Source of the DNA: Microbacteriaceae bacterium PS02066
Lineage (GTDB): Bacteria > Actinomycetota > Actinomycetes > Actinomycetales > Microbacteriaceae
Direction: 5' to 3'
Length of the DNA stretch: 64,000 nt
Assembly: GCA_029959545.1 (NCBI GenBank)
Contig: JASCPH010000001.1
Location: 116,255 to 180,254, forward strand
Positions 52,508-60,493 of this stretch are shown here, piece after piece; position 1 is the stretch's first letter, and every line of letters begins with the position of its first letter. Below the pieces are notes generated by a model. That model was not told the origin of the DNA. It did no database searches and worked only from the letters and a program-made list of their open reading frames with translations. A program made the position numbers and the translations under genes.

Positions 52508-52741
52508 TCAGCCGCCGGCGAAGGGCGGCAGCACGTCGACGACGGTGTCGGCGTCCAGCGGCGCATCGTCGTCGCGCCGCGCCCCGGCGACGAGCACGGC
52601 GCACCGCGGCAGGATGCCACCGAGCCCCGGGCGCTCCGCGGCGAGGGCACGACGGAGCTCTCCGACCGTGGTCTCCGCGCGGTGCTCCTCGGCGCGGCCG
52701 GCGAGCTCCTCGGCTGCGGCGAAGTAGCGGACGTGCGCCAT
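52508..52741 (-). CDS. moaD: Molybdopterin synthase sulfur carrier subunit MoaD
   Basis: A 77-residue ubiquitin-like fold that ends in the required Gly-Gly (VLPPFAGG). The C-terminal glycine carries the thiocarboxylate that MoaE uses. The ATG at 52741 shares one base with the stop of the upstream DUF6457 gene. It is the last gene of the minus-strand Moco operon and converges with moaE, its partner subunit. Confidence 0.92.
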   Translation of the reverse strand: MAHVRYFAAAEELAGRAEEHRAETTVGELRRALAAERPGLGGILPRCAVLVAGARRDDDAPLDADTVVDVLPPFAGG

Positions 52742-53001
52742 CACGCCTCGCGTTCGGCGACGAGGTCGGCGATCTCGGCGATGGCCCGCCGCACGTCTTC
52801 GGCCGAGCCGCCGGCGCGTCCGGCCGCCAGTCCTGCCGCGAAAGTGCTCACCGGCGCGGCGGGACGCGCGACGCCGCGCGCGACCACACCCGCCAGATCC
52901 AGCACTGCCGAGATCGGAAGGTCGTCGGGCGTGAGTCCCAGACGCTCGGCGATCTGCGCCGCCCATTCGTCCAGCGCCTCGGGCGGAAGGTGCTCGCTCA
53001 T
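52741..53001 (-). CDS. DUF6457 family small protein
   Basis: 86 residues, soluble, with helices APPEALDEW-like at the N-terminus (ALDEWAAQIAERLGL) and AEDVRRAIAEIADLVAERE at the end. Proteins of this type are found in actinobacterial Moco operons next to mobA, sometimes fused to it. The role is unknown. It overlaps mobA by 4 nt and moaD by 1 nt. Confidence 0.75.
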   Translation of the reverse strand: MSEHLPPEALDEWAAQIAERLGLTPDDLPISAVLDLAGVVARGVARPAAPVSTFAAGLAAGRAGGSAEDVRRAIAEIADLVAEREA

Positions 53002-53612
53002 CGGTCCTCCTCCTTCTCGATGCCGGGCGTGACGGCGCCCGCATCCTGCAGATCCTGCCACGTGTCGATGTCGGCCACGACCTCGTCCGGCGCGCGCACG
53101 ACAGCGATCGCGAGCTCTGCCATGATCTGCCGCACCGGTTGGTCCCTGCCTTCGTCGGCAAGGGATGCGGTTCCGCGTGCGAGCGCGGCGGTGCGGTAGA
53201 GCCCCGTGAGCCATTGCGGACGGGAGGAGGCATCGCCGAGACAGACGCCGTCGGTGTCGGCGGGCAGCAGTTCTCGATCCGCCATCAGGCGGGCGACCGC
53301 CTCGGCGGGGCGAACGAGATCCACCGCCAGCACGAGTGTCCAGGGCGCATCGGCCGAGGCGAGCGACATCGCGGCGTGCAGCGCTGCCGCCGGCCCGGTG
53401 TAGGCAGGGGTCTCCCGCACCCATCGCGCCTCGTCGGGGGCAGGAGCCACCTCGGGCCCGGCGACGATCACGGGCGCCGCGTCGGCGGTGCGGACGGCAT
53501 CGACCGCGCGCTCGAGCAGCGTGGTGCCCTCCAGGCGCACGAGCGCCTTAGGGATGCCATCCAGACGGGACGCGCGGCCGCCGGTCAGGATGATCGCCTG
53601 TACGTCGGTCAT
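52998..53612 (-). CDS. mobA: Molybdenum cofactor guanylyltransferase (MobA-like)
   Basis: 204 residues of the NTP-transferase fold. The nucleotide loop is ILTGGRASRLDGIPKAL, and the metal-binding segment is LVLAVDLVRPAEAV (an aspartate where most MobA proteins have xxCDxP). It transfers GMP to Mo-molybdopterin to make MGD. It overlaps moaC upstream and DUF6457 downstream by 4 nt each. The conserved CD pair is altered, so a related nucleotidyltransferase role is possible. Confidence 0.85.
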   Translation of the reverse strand: MTDVQAIILTGGRASRLDGIPKALVRLEGTTLLERAVDAVRTADAAPVIVAGPEVAPAPDEARWVRETPAYTGPAAALHAAMSLASADAPWTLVLAVDLVRPAEAVARLMADRELLPADTDGVCLGDASSRPQWLTGLYRTAALARGTASLADEGRDQPVRQIMAELAIAVVRAPDEVVADIDTWQDLQDAGAVTPGIEKEEDR

Positions 53613-54085
53613 GCCTCGCCCGGACGCTGCCAGGTGCCGGACTTGCCGCCCTCCTTGCGGACGATCCGCACGTTCTCGATCGAGGGGGACTTGTCGATCG
53701 CCTTGACCATGTCGATCACGGTCAGTGCAGCCACGCTCACCGCCGTGAGCGCCTCCATCTCCACGCCGGTGCGATCGGCCGTCCGCACGGTCGCCTCGAT
53801 CTCGACGCCGTCGTCCGCGACAGACAGGTCGACGACGGCGCCGTGCACGCCGATCACGTGCGCGAGCGGCAGCAGCTCGGGTGTGCGCTTGGCCGCCTGG
53901 ATGCCGGCGATCCGGGCGACGGCGAGCACGTCCCCCTTGGGGACGGAGCCGTCGCGCAGCGCCGCCACGATGTGGGCGGAGGTGCGCACGAAGCCCCGGG
54001 CCGTCGCCGAGCGGACGGTCGGCTGCTTGTCGGTGACGTCGACCATGCGGGCATGGCCCGCCGCATCCAGGTGGGTGAAGCTCAT
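53609..54085 (-). CDS. moaC: Cyclic pyranopterin monophosphate synthase MoaC
   Basis: 158 residues, full length. The hallmarks MVDVTDKQPTVRSATARGF, GDVLAVARIAGIQAAKRT, LPLAHVIGVHGAVVDL, GVEMEALTAVSVAALTVIDM and KEGGKSGTW are present. It completes the GTP-to-cPMP step begun by MoaA, whose gene is not in this window. It overlaps moeA and mobA. Confidence 0.95.
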   Translation of the reverse strand: MSFTHLDAAGHARMVDVTDKQPTVRSATARGFVRTSAHIVAALRDGSVPKGDVLAVARIAGIQAAKRTPELLPLAHVIGVHGAVVDLSVADDGVEIEATVRTADRTGVEMEALTAVSVAALTVIDMVKAIDKSPSIENVRIVRKEGGKSGTWQRPGEA

Positions 54086-55317
54086 GAGATCAGCATGACA
54101 TCGACGAGATCGCCCTCGCGGACCTCCTCGACCTCCGCGGGAACGACCGCGTAGGCCTCGGCACGCGCGAGGCCGCCCGCGAGGTGCGAGCCGGAGCCGC
54201 CCGCGGTGGCAGGTCCCACGCGCCAGCCGGCGGGATCGGAGCGGTCGATGGCTGCGGGCAGGTACTGGCGCCGCCCGGGCGGTGTGCGCCAGCCGGTGGT
54301 CGCGGGCAGGCGGATGAGGTCGCGGTGCAGCCTGGTACGACCGAGCATCTGCAGGAGCGCCGGTCGCACGAACACCTCGAACGAGACAGCGGACGAGACC
54401 GGATTGCCCGGCAGCGCGAACAGGAGGGGTCCTGCGGCGAGACGCCCGAAACCCTGCGGCTTGCCCGGCTGCATGGCGATCTTGGGGAAGTCGATGTCGC
54501 CGCTGAGCGCGTTCTTGACGACCTCGTACGCCCCCGCGCTGACGCCGCCGGAGGTGATGACCACGTCCGCGCCGGCTGCCTGCGCATCGCGAAGCACCGC
54601 GAGCAGCGACGCGTCCGTGTCGTCGACGCTCGCGCGCAGGACGACGTCGGCGCCCGCGGCTGCGGCGAGGCCGGCCAGCAGGATGCTGTTGGACTCGGGG
54701 ATCTGTCCGCGCCGGAGCGGAAGGCCCGGAGCGACGAGCTCGTCGCCCGTCGACACGACGGCGACGCGCGGGACCCGGGTCACCTCCACCTCGCCGACGC
54801 CGGCCGCCGCGGCCGCCGCGATCTGCAGCGGACCGAGGAGAACACCGGCATCGATCACCACATCGCCGGCGGAGAGGTCGGAGGCGCGTCGGCGCACGTG
54901 TGCGCCGGGCGCGGGTGGGGCGATGAGCACGGCGATCTCGGCCAGCGAATCGTCGAGGCCGCCTGCCGTGTGCTCGAACGGCACGACGGTGTCGGCGGCG
55001 GTGGGCACGGGGGAGCCCGTCATGATGCGCGCGGCCTCACCGGGGCGCAGGTCGGGGTCGAGGGCGGTGCCGGCGGGAAGGTCGGCGACGACGCGCAACC
55101 GGCTCGGCTCCGCATCCGTCGCGGCTCGGACGTCGGCGAAGCGCACCGCGAAACCGTCCATCGCGGAGTTCTCGAACACCGGGATGTCGACGCCGGCGCG
55201 CACCGGCGCGGCGGTCGTGCGACCAGCCGCGGCCGCGGTCGCGACCCGTTCGGAGGGTAGCGTCGCCACCTCGGCGAGCACGAGAGCGAGCTGTTCCTCG
55301 ACGGTGCGGATGCTCAT
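54082..55317 (-). CDS. moeA: Molybdopterin molybdotransferase MoeA
   Basis: 411 residues. It inserts molybdate into adenylylated molybdopterin. The conserved PVFENSAMDGFAVRFADV, RIMTGSPVPTAADTVVPFE, VVSTGDELVAPG, ITSGGVSAGAYEVVK and LPGNPVSSAVSFEVFVRP are all visible. The ATG at 55317 overlaps the stop of the upstream moeB-like gene. Confidence 0.95.
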   Translation of the reverse strand: MSIRTVEEQLALVLAEVATLPSERVATAAAAGRTTAAPVRAGVDIPVFENSAMDGFAVRFADVRAATDAEPSRLRVVADLPAGTALDPDLRPGEAARIMTGSPVPTAADTVVPFEHTAGGLDDSLAEIAVLIAPPAPGAHVRRRASDLSAGDVVIDAGVLLGPLQIAAAAAAGVGEVEVTRVPRVAVVSTGDELVAPGLPLRRGQIPESNSILLAGLAAAAGADVVLRASVDDTDASLLAVLRDAQAAGADVVITSGGVSAGAYEVVKNALSGDIDFPKIAMQPGKPQGFGRLAAGPLLFALPGNPVSSAVSFEVFVRPALLQMLGRTRLHRDLIRLPATTGWRTPPGRRQYLPAAIDRSDPAGWRVGPATAGGSGSHLAGGLARAEAYAVVPAEVEEVREGDLVDVMLIS

Positions 55318-56405
55318 GCGCGCCCTCCGGTCCACGCATCCATGCCGCCGGAGAGCACCACCACGTCGGCGCCCGCCGCGGCGAGGGCGCGGGCGGCGCG
55401 GTGCGCCCGCATCCCGGCCTTGCAGACCACCGCATAGGGCCCGGCGCCGAGCGCAGCGGGATTCTCCAGGACCGCGGCCAACGGCACGAGTCGAGCGCCG
55501 GGAACGGTTCCCAGTTCTGTCTCTTCCGGCTCGCGCACATCCAGCACCGCGAGGCCGGCGGCCCGGCGCGCCTCGAACTCCGCGGTGTCGATCTCGGGGA
55601 TCTCGGGAAGCGGATCGGGTGCCGGCGTCGGGCTCTGTCCGCTCGGGCGCAGCGGAACCTCGCGGACGCGGGCGGTGAGAGCGTCGACGAGCAGGATGCG
55701 GCCCAGCAGCGGCTCGCCGATGCCGGTGAGGAGCTTGACGGCCTCGATCGCCAGCATTCCGCCGACCTGTACGCACAGAGCCCCGAGGACACCGACCTGG
55801 GAGCAGGAGGGCACCTCGCCCACCGTCTCCGGCGGGTACAGATCTGCCAGCACGACCGGGGCGACGCCGTTCGGCGGCGCCGACCAGAACACGGTCACCT
55901 GGCCCGCGAACTCCTGCACGGTTCCCCACACGAGCGGGATGCCGCGGCGTTCGCACGCGGCGGCGACGGCCGCACGGGTGGCGAAGGTGTCGCTGCCGTC
56001 GATGACCAGGTGGGCGGTCGCGAGGAGGTCGTCGGCGTTGGTGTCGTCGATGCGCGTCCGGATGCCGGTGACCACGGTGGCCGAGCCGAGATCGGCCGCG
56101 GCGCGACGGGCGCTGTCGATCTTCGGGGCGCCCACGTCCTCGACGCGGTGGAGCACCTGACGCTGCAGGTTGGTGAGTTCGACCTCGTCGTCGTCGATGA
56201 CGATGAGCTCGCCCACACCGGCGGCGGCCAGCGCGAGCACGACCGGAGAGCCGAGGCCCCCGACGCCGATGACGGCGACGCGGCCGGCGGCGAGACGACG
56301 TTGGCCGAGTTCACCGAAGCCGGCGAGGACGGCATGGCGCGCGGTGCGCGCGCGCTCGGATTCCGACAGCGCGGCAACCGGCTCGACGAGCGCGGGCAGG
56401 GGCAT
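55314..56405 (-). CDS. moeB: MoeB/ThiF-type adenylyltransferase fused to rhodanese
   Basis: 363 residues. The ThiF/E1-like domain (1-255; VAVIGVGGLGSPVVLALA, DDDEVELTNLQRQVL, DGSDTFATRAAVAAAC) is joined to a rhodanese domain (about 270-363; VLDVREPEETELGTVPGA, VVCKAGMRAHRAARAL with the catalytic Cys). It should adenylylate and help sulfurate the MoaD C-terminus. The two zinc CxxC pairs of E. coli MoeB are not seen, which occurs in some actinobacterial homologues. It is first in the minus-strand Moco operon, with TACCCT 6 nt before the ATG. Confidence 0.9.
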   Translation of the reverse strand: MPLPALVEPVAALSESERARTARHAVLAGFGELGQRRLAAGRVAVIGVGGLGSPVVLALAAAGVGELIVIDDDEVELTNLQRQVLHRVEDVGAPKIDSARRAAADLGSATVVTGIRTRIDDTNADDLLATAHLVIDGSDTFATRAAVAAACERRGIPLVWGTVQEFAGQVTVFWSAPPNGVAPVVLADLYPPETVGEVPSCSQVGVLGALCVQVGGMLAIEAVKLLTGIGEPLLGRILLVDALTARVREVPLRPSGQSPTPAPDPLPEIPEIDTAEFEARRAAGLAVLDVREPEETELGTVPGARLVPLAAVLENPAALGAGPYAVVCKAGMRAHRAARALAAAGADVVVLSGGMDAWTGGRA

Positions 56406-56733
56406 GACCCCAGGGTAGCCGCGGCCGGCGGGTATCGGATCGGGCGGACATCAGCGTCGTGACGGCGGCGTCGGGAAAGACCACGATCTGCTCGGCTCTG
56501 AGGTCCACGGCTGCCTCATCGAGCTCGAGTTTCGTCGGGTCTTCGGAACTGAACTCGACGACCACCGCGTCGGTGGCTGCGCGCTCCCAGAGCGCGCGAC
56601 GCGACAGGAACGCCTCGAGGCGGTTCAGAAGCTCCGCAGCGATCGCCGCGTCGCCGGTCTCGAGCGTGAGGTGCGGATCGCCGGCGACCGAGAACCGCTC
56701 GAAGCCCCTGACCTCGCCGTCGATCGACGTCAC
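56311..56733 (-). CDS. Hypothetical protein, uncertain
   Basis: An open frame of 140 residues from a GTG at 56733. The first 90 or so residues look protein-like (alternating charged and hydrophobic, for example AAIAAELLNRLEAFLSRRAL and VVVEFSSEDPTKLELDEAAV). The last part is arginine/proline-rich and overlaps the moeB promoter and first 95 nt in another frame. Either the C-terminus is spurious because of a frameshift or lost stop, or the gene truly overlaps moeB. No family was recognised. Confidence 0.4.
   Translation of the reverse strand: MTSIDGEVRGFERFSVAGDPHLTLETGDAAIAAELLNRLEAFLSRRALWERAATDAVVVEFSSEDPTKLELDEAAVDLRAEQIVVFPDAAVTTLMSARSDTRRPRLPWGHAPARARRAGCRAVGIRARAHRAPCRPRRLR
56412..56417 (-). 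promoter_or_regulatory. -10 box (TACCCT) of the moeB-moeA-moaC-mobA-moaD operon
   Basis: On the minus strand TACCCT ends 6 nt before the moeB ATG at 56405, predicting a leaderless operon transcript. It lies inside the 3' part of the uncertain open frame starting at 56733. Confidence 0.5.
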
Positions 56734-56863
56734 CGAACCGCGGGAGAAAACGCCCCACGGGGACGGGAGGTTCTCTGATTCGTCGGCATGTCTTCACGAT
56801 ATCGTCGCCCTGATGCAAGACGCGAATGCGGGATAAATCGCGCTCGAGGCACGCAGATGCGGA

Positions 56864-56869
56864 TAATGT
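56864..56869 (+). promoter_or_regulatory. -10 box (TAATGT) of the TOBE-modABC operon
   Basis: TAATGT ends 7 nt before the ATG at 56877, predicting a leaderless transcript. The preceding 30 bp contain two similar pieces, GCGGGATAAAT and GCGGATAATGT, which could be part of a regulator site. Confidence 0.5.
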
Positions 56870-56876
56870 GGCGGGT

Positions 56877-57269
56877 ATGCACTCCTTCAAGGTGTCTCAC
56901 GCCGCTCGACTGCTCGGTGTCAGCGACGACACCGTCCGGCGGTGGATCGACCAGGGCATCCTGCCGACGACCGATGCCACCCCCGTCGAGATCCCCGGCG
57001 ATGCGCTCGCCGCGCGAGCGAGTGAGCTCGCCGCCGCATCCGACGATCCGAGCGACGTGCTCTCGAGTGCCCGCAACCGCTTCGTGGGCCTCGTGACCCG
57101 GGTGCAGATCGACGGGGTGATGGCCCAGGTCGACATCCAGGCAGGCCCCCACCGGGTCGTCTCGCTCATGACGGCGGAGTCGGCCCGGGACCTCGCGCTC
57201 GAGCCCGGGTCTCTCGCCGTCGCCGTCGTCAAGGCGACAACCGTGATCGTCGAAACCCCGAAGGACTGA
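56877..57269 (+). CDS. HTH plus TOBE (molybdate-binding) protein, probable molybdate-responsive regulator
   Basis: 130 residues. A MerR/excisionase-like helix-turn-helix (FKVSHAARLLGVSDDTVRRW, about 4-45) is followed by a TOBE/Mop domain (about 66-128; SARNRFVGLVTRVQIDGVMA, SLAVAVVKATTVIVE) that binds molybdate in ModE and molbindins. Directly upstream of modABC (1-nt gap to modA), it is a likely molybdate sensor that controls the operon. Its architecture differs from ModE (a small single TOBE and a different HTH). Confidence 0.88.
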   Translation: MHSFKVSHAARLLGVSDDTVRRWIDQGILPTTDATPVEIPGDALAARASELAAASDDPSDVLSSARNRFVGLVTRVQIDGVMAQVDIQAGPHRVVSLMTAESARDLALEPGSLAVAVVKATTVIVETPKD

Positions 57270-57270
57270 C

Positions 57271-58062
57271 ATGACCGCTCGCCGCCTCTCGCTCATCGGG
57301 GTCGTCGCCGCCGGTGCCCTCCTGCTCGCCGGCTGCGCCAGAGCGGCCGCGCCGACCTCCGACCCCAGCACATCTGCGACCGCGGAGCCGACCGGAACGC
57401 TCACGATCTCCGCCGCCGCCTCCCTGAGCGCCGCGTTCGACGAGATCGCCCAGAGCTTTCATGAGCAGTACCCGGGCGTGCAGGTCCTGCCGATCTCGTA
57501 CGACGGCTCGTCGACGCTCGCGACCCAGATCATCGGCGGCGCGCCTGTCGACGTGTTCGCCTCCGCGGACGAGAACAACATGAACAAGGTGGTGGACGCC
57601 GGCCTCGCCCAAGACCCGCAGGTGTTCGCCACGAACACGCTCGTCATCGCCGTGCCCGCAGGAAACCCTGCCGGCATCGAATCGCTCGCCGACCTCGCGA
57701 AGCCCGGCGCGACCGTCGTCCTGTGCGCGCCGGAAGTGCCGTGCGGCGCCGCATCCCAGAAGCTGCTGAGCGCGGCGGGTGTCAGTGTCACCCCGGTCAG
57801 CCAGGAGCAGAACGTGACCGCGGTGCTGACGAAGGTCGCCGCCGGCGAGGCCGACGCGGGCCTGGTGTACGCGACCGACGTCAAGGGCCGCGACGATGTG
57901 GACTCGCTCACGCCCGAAGGAGCGGGATCCGTCGTCAACCGGTACCCGATCGTCGCGCTCACGGATGCTCCGGATGCGGCTGCCGCCGCGGCCTTCGTGG
58001 CCTATGTGCGCGGTGAGCGCGGCCAGCAGATCCTGGCCGCGCACGGTTTCGGCGCGCCGTGA
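57271..58062 (+). CDS. modA: Molybdate ABC transporter substrate-binding lipoprotein
   Basis: 263 residues with a lipoprotein signal and lipobox LAGC (Cys22). The mature protein matches ModA: TISAAASLSAAFDEIAQSF, ISYDGSSTLATQIIGGAPVD, VFASADENNMNKVVDAGL and GEADAGLVYATDV. It captures molybdate or tungstate outside the membrane. It overlaps modB by 4 nt. Confidence 0.95.
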   Translation: MTARRLSLIGVVAAGALLLAGCARAAAPTSDPSTSATAEPTGTLTISAAASLSAAFDEIAQSFHEQYPGVQVLPISYDGSSTLATQIIGGAPVDVFASADENNMNKVVDAGLAQDPQVFATNTLVIAVPAGNPAGIESLADLAKPGATVVLCAPEVPCGAASQKLLSAAGVSVTPVSQEQNVTAVLTKVAAGEADAGLVYATDVKGRDDVDSLTPEGAGSVVNRYPIVALTDAPDAAAAAAFVAYVRGERGQQILAAHGFGAP

Positions 58063-58862
58063 ACGGAGCCCCACGCGGCCACCTGCCGCGCTCCCTTGCC
58101 ATCCCGGCTGCGATCGGGCTGGCGTTCCTGCTGCTGCCCCTGCTCGCCCTCGTCGCCCGCGTCGAGTGGTCCACGTTCGCATCCGACATCACGTCGCCGG
58201 CCGCACTGAGCGCGCTCACCCTGTCGCTGGGCACGGGGGCCGTCGCGACGGCCGTCTGCGTCGTCGTCGGCGTGCCGCTCGCCCTGCTCATCGCCCGTGC
58301 GACTGCCCGCACCGCCGCCGTGCTGCGCGCTCTCGTGACCGTGCCGCTCGTGCTCCCGCCGATGGTCGGCGGTGTCGCGCTGCTGTACCTCTTCGGACGC
58401 AACGGGGTGCTCGGCGACGCCCTCGGCATGGTCGGGGTGCGCGTGCCGTTCACGACGGCGGCCGTCGTCATGGCGCAGGTCTTCGTCGCGCTCCCGTTCC
58501 TCGTGCTCGCCGTCGAGGGGTCGCTCCGTGCCATCGGCACGGGCTACGAGCGTGCCGCCGCATCCCTCGGCGCCGGTCGGTGGACGGTGCTGCGCCGTGT
58601 CACCCTCCCGCTCGCCGCCCCCGGGCTCGTCGCGGGCGTCGTGCTGTGCTTCGCGCGGGCGATCGGCGAGTTCGGCGCCACCGCGTTGTTTGCGGGCAAT
58701 GCGCCGGGTGTGACCCAGACCATGCCGCTCGCGATCTACACGGCGTTCAACGGCGCCGGTGTGTCACAGGGCACCGCCGTCGCGCTGTCGCTGCTGCTGC
58801 TGGCGACCGCGGTCCTGGTTCTGCTGCTCGTGCGTGCCTGGCGCCCGGGGGCGGTGCGATGA
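58059..58862 (+). CDS. modB: Molybdate ABC transporter permease
   Basis: 267 residues with about six membrane helices and the coupling loop YERAAASLGAGRWTVLRRVT. The C-terminal ARAIGEFGATALFAGNAPGV matches ModB. It starts with a GTG overlapping the modA stop, and its own stop overlaps the modC ATG. Confidence 0.94.
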   Translation: MNGAPRGHLPRSLAIPAAIGLAFLLLPLLALVARVEWSTFASDITSPAALSALTLSLGTGAVATAVCVVVGVPLALLIARATARTAAVLRALVTVPLVLPPMVGGVALLYLFGRNGVLGDALGMVGVRVPFTTAAVVMAQVFVALPFLVLAVEGSLRAIGTGYERAAASLGAGRWTVLRRVTLPLAAPGLVAGVVLCFARAIGEFGATALFAGNAPGVTQTMPLAIYTAFNGAGVSQGTAVALSLLLLATAVLVLLLVRAWRPGAVR

Positions 58863-59890
58863 CCGCTGTGCACGCCCGCATCCACGTCTCGCGCCCGGGG
58901 TTCGAGTTGGAGGTCCCCCTTTCGGTGGCATCCAGCGAGACGCTGGCGATCATGGGCCCGAGCGGCGCCGGCAAGTCCACGCTGCTGGATGCGCTCGCCG
59001 GTTTCGTGCCGCTGAGCGACGGGCGGATCCTCCTCGGCGGGGATGAGGTCTCGACCCCCCGGTTCCAGCTCGCTCCCGCACGGCGCGGGACCGTGCTGCT
59101 CGGCCAGGACCCCCACCTGTTCCCGCACCTGAGCGCGCGCGAGAACGTGGCGTTCGGACCCCGCGCCGCGGGGACACCCGCTCGCGCCGCGCGGAGGCGG
59201 GCGGAGGACTGGCTGGCGCGGGTGGGACTGGCGGATGCGGGGGACCGGCGACCCGCTGACCTGTCCGGGGGGCAGCAGCAGCGCGTTGCGATCGCGCGGG
59301 CGCTCGCCGCATCCCCTCGGCTCGTGCTGCTCGACGAGCCGCTGACCTCGCTCGATCCGGTGACAGCGGACGGCATCCGGGCTCTTCTGGCCGAGCACCT
59401 CGAGGGGCGCACGTGTGTGCTGGTGACGCACGACGCGGTGGATGCGGTCGCCTTCGCCGATCGCGTCGCGGTGGTCGAGGAAGGCCGGCTCACCCAGGAG
59501 GGGGCGGTGCGCGACGTGCTCGGTGCCCCGGCGACGGCGTTCGTCGCCTCGTTGGCCGGACTCAACCGCGTGGTCGGCGCCCCCGCATCCGGCGGAGTCG
59601 TGGTGGACGGGGTGCTGATCGAGGGGCGCGGCGACCTCGAGGGGACGCCGGTCGCGGCCGCGGTGTTCCATCCCATCGACGTGCGGATCGCCGCCGCAGG
59701 TGAGCCCGCGTCGTGGTCGACCCGCGTCGTGCGCGTCGAGCCCACGATCGCGGGCGCGCGCGTGCACACCGCGACGGGCGGGATCGCGGTCGACGTGTCG
59801 CTCGACGAGCTCGCAGCGCGCGGCCTGCGCCCGGGGGCGGAGGTCACCCTCTCCGTGGCCCCTGAGCGCGTCCGACTGCTGCCCGCCTGA
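58859..59890 (+). CDS. modC: Molybdate ABC transporter ATP-binding protein
   Basis: 343 residues. Walker A is GPSGAGKST, the signature is [16 protein letters not shown] and Walker B is LVLLDEP. The C-terminal 110 residues form a regulatory TOBE-like domain (from about GVVVDGVLIEG). Full length and tightly coupled to modAB. The palindromic element at 59907 follows 16 nt after the stop and could terminate the operon. Confidence 0.94.
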   Translation: MTAVHARIHVSRPGFELEVPLSVASSETLAIMGPSGAGKSTLLDALAGFVPLSDGRILLGGDEVSTPRFQLAPARRGTVLLGQDPHLFPHLSARENVAFGPRAAGTPARAARRRAEDWLARVGLADAGDRRPADLSGGQQQRVAIARALAASPRLVLLDEPLTSLDPVTADGIRALLAEHLEGRTCVLVTHDAVDAVAFADRVAVVEEGRLTQEGAVRDVLGAPATAFVASLAGLNRVVGAPASGGVVVDGVLIEGRGDLEGTPVAAAVFHPIDVRIAAAGEPASWSTRVVRVEPTIAGARVHTATGGIAVDVSLDELAARGLRPGAEVTLSVAPERVRLLPA

Positions 59891-59906
59891 TCCCCTCATC
59901 CCCGTC

Positions 59907-59978
59907 GCCGAGCGAGCATTCGTTCATCGAGTGAGCACCCGATTGAGTGCTCACTCGACAAATGGATGCTCGCTCGGC
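59907..59978. repeat. Palindromic element copy 2 (nested hairpin)
   Basis: The outer arms are GCCGAGCGAGCAT (59907-59919) with ATGCTCGCTCGGC (59966-59978), and the inner arms are TCGAGTGAGCAC (59927-59938) with GTGCTCACTCGA (59947-59958), both perfect, so nearly the whole 72 bp can fold into one long hairpin. It is homologous to the element at 3265-3383. It follows modC and runs into the acetyltransferase frame. Confidence 0.8.
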
Positions 59979-60492
59979 CGGGAGGAAGGGGCGGATCCTG
60001 AGTGACGACGGCCTCTGGGCCGACCTCTACCTGTCGCCGTACCTCGAGCGGCATCCCGACCTCGCCTTCGTGGCGGAGGATGCAGAAGGTCGCCCGGCGG
60101 GCTACATCGTCGCCACCGACGACACGATCGCCTTCGACGCCTGGTTCGCACGGGACTGGTGGCCCGCCCACCGAGCGCGCTACGCGCTGCCGGACGCGAA
60201 CGCCCGGCAGCGGGCGATCGTCGCCGAAGCGGATGCGCGCACGGAGAGCAGCGCGCTGCGCACCACCCACCCCGCGCACCTGCACATCGACCTGCTGCCC
60301 GTGCTGCAGGGGCAAGGCACCGGAAGGCGTCTGGTCGAGACCCTCGTCGCGGCGCTACGCGAGCGCGGCGTGCGCGGCCTGCACCTGGGCGCGGACGCGC
60401 GCAACGTCGGAGCGCTGACGTTCTACGACCGTCTCGGGTTCGTGCGTGCCGCCTCGCCCGAGGGCGCCCAGCTGTTCACCCTCGATCTCTGA
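59947..60492 (+). CDS. GNAT family N-acetyltransferase, 5' end missing
   Basis: The recognisable domain runs from GLWADLYLSPYLERHPDLAF through AEDAEGRPAGYIVATDD, ARDWWPAHRARYA and the acetyl-CoA loop GQGTGRRLVETL to FYDRLGFVRA, typical of a 190-200-residue acetyltransferase family. Those relatives begin with about 30 further residues (an RPxxxxD...IC..T segment), which are absent. The only starts, GTG at 59947 and ATG at 59962, lie inside the palindromic element and give an unrelated N-terminus. A GGAGGAAGG motif at 59980-59988 has no normal in-frame start after it. It is probably a truncated pseudogene, or a gene re-started from the repeat. It converges with cydC, 1 bp apart. Confidence 0.65.
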   Translation: MLTRQMDARSAGRKGRILSDDGLWADLYLSPYLERHPDLAFVAEDAEGRPAGYIVATDDTIAFDAWFARDWWPAHRARYALPDANARQRAIVAEADARTESSALRTTHPAHLHIDLLPVLQGQGTGRRLVETLVAALRERGVRGLHLGADARNVGALTFYDRLGFVRAASPEGAQLFTLDL

Positions 60493-60493
60493 G

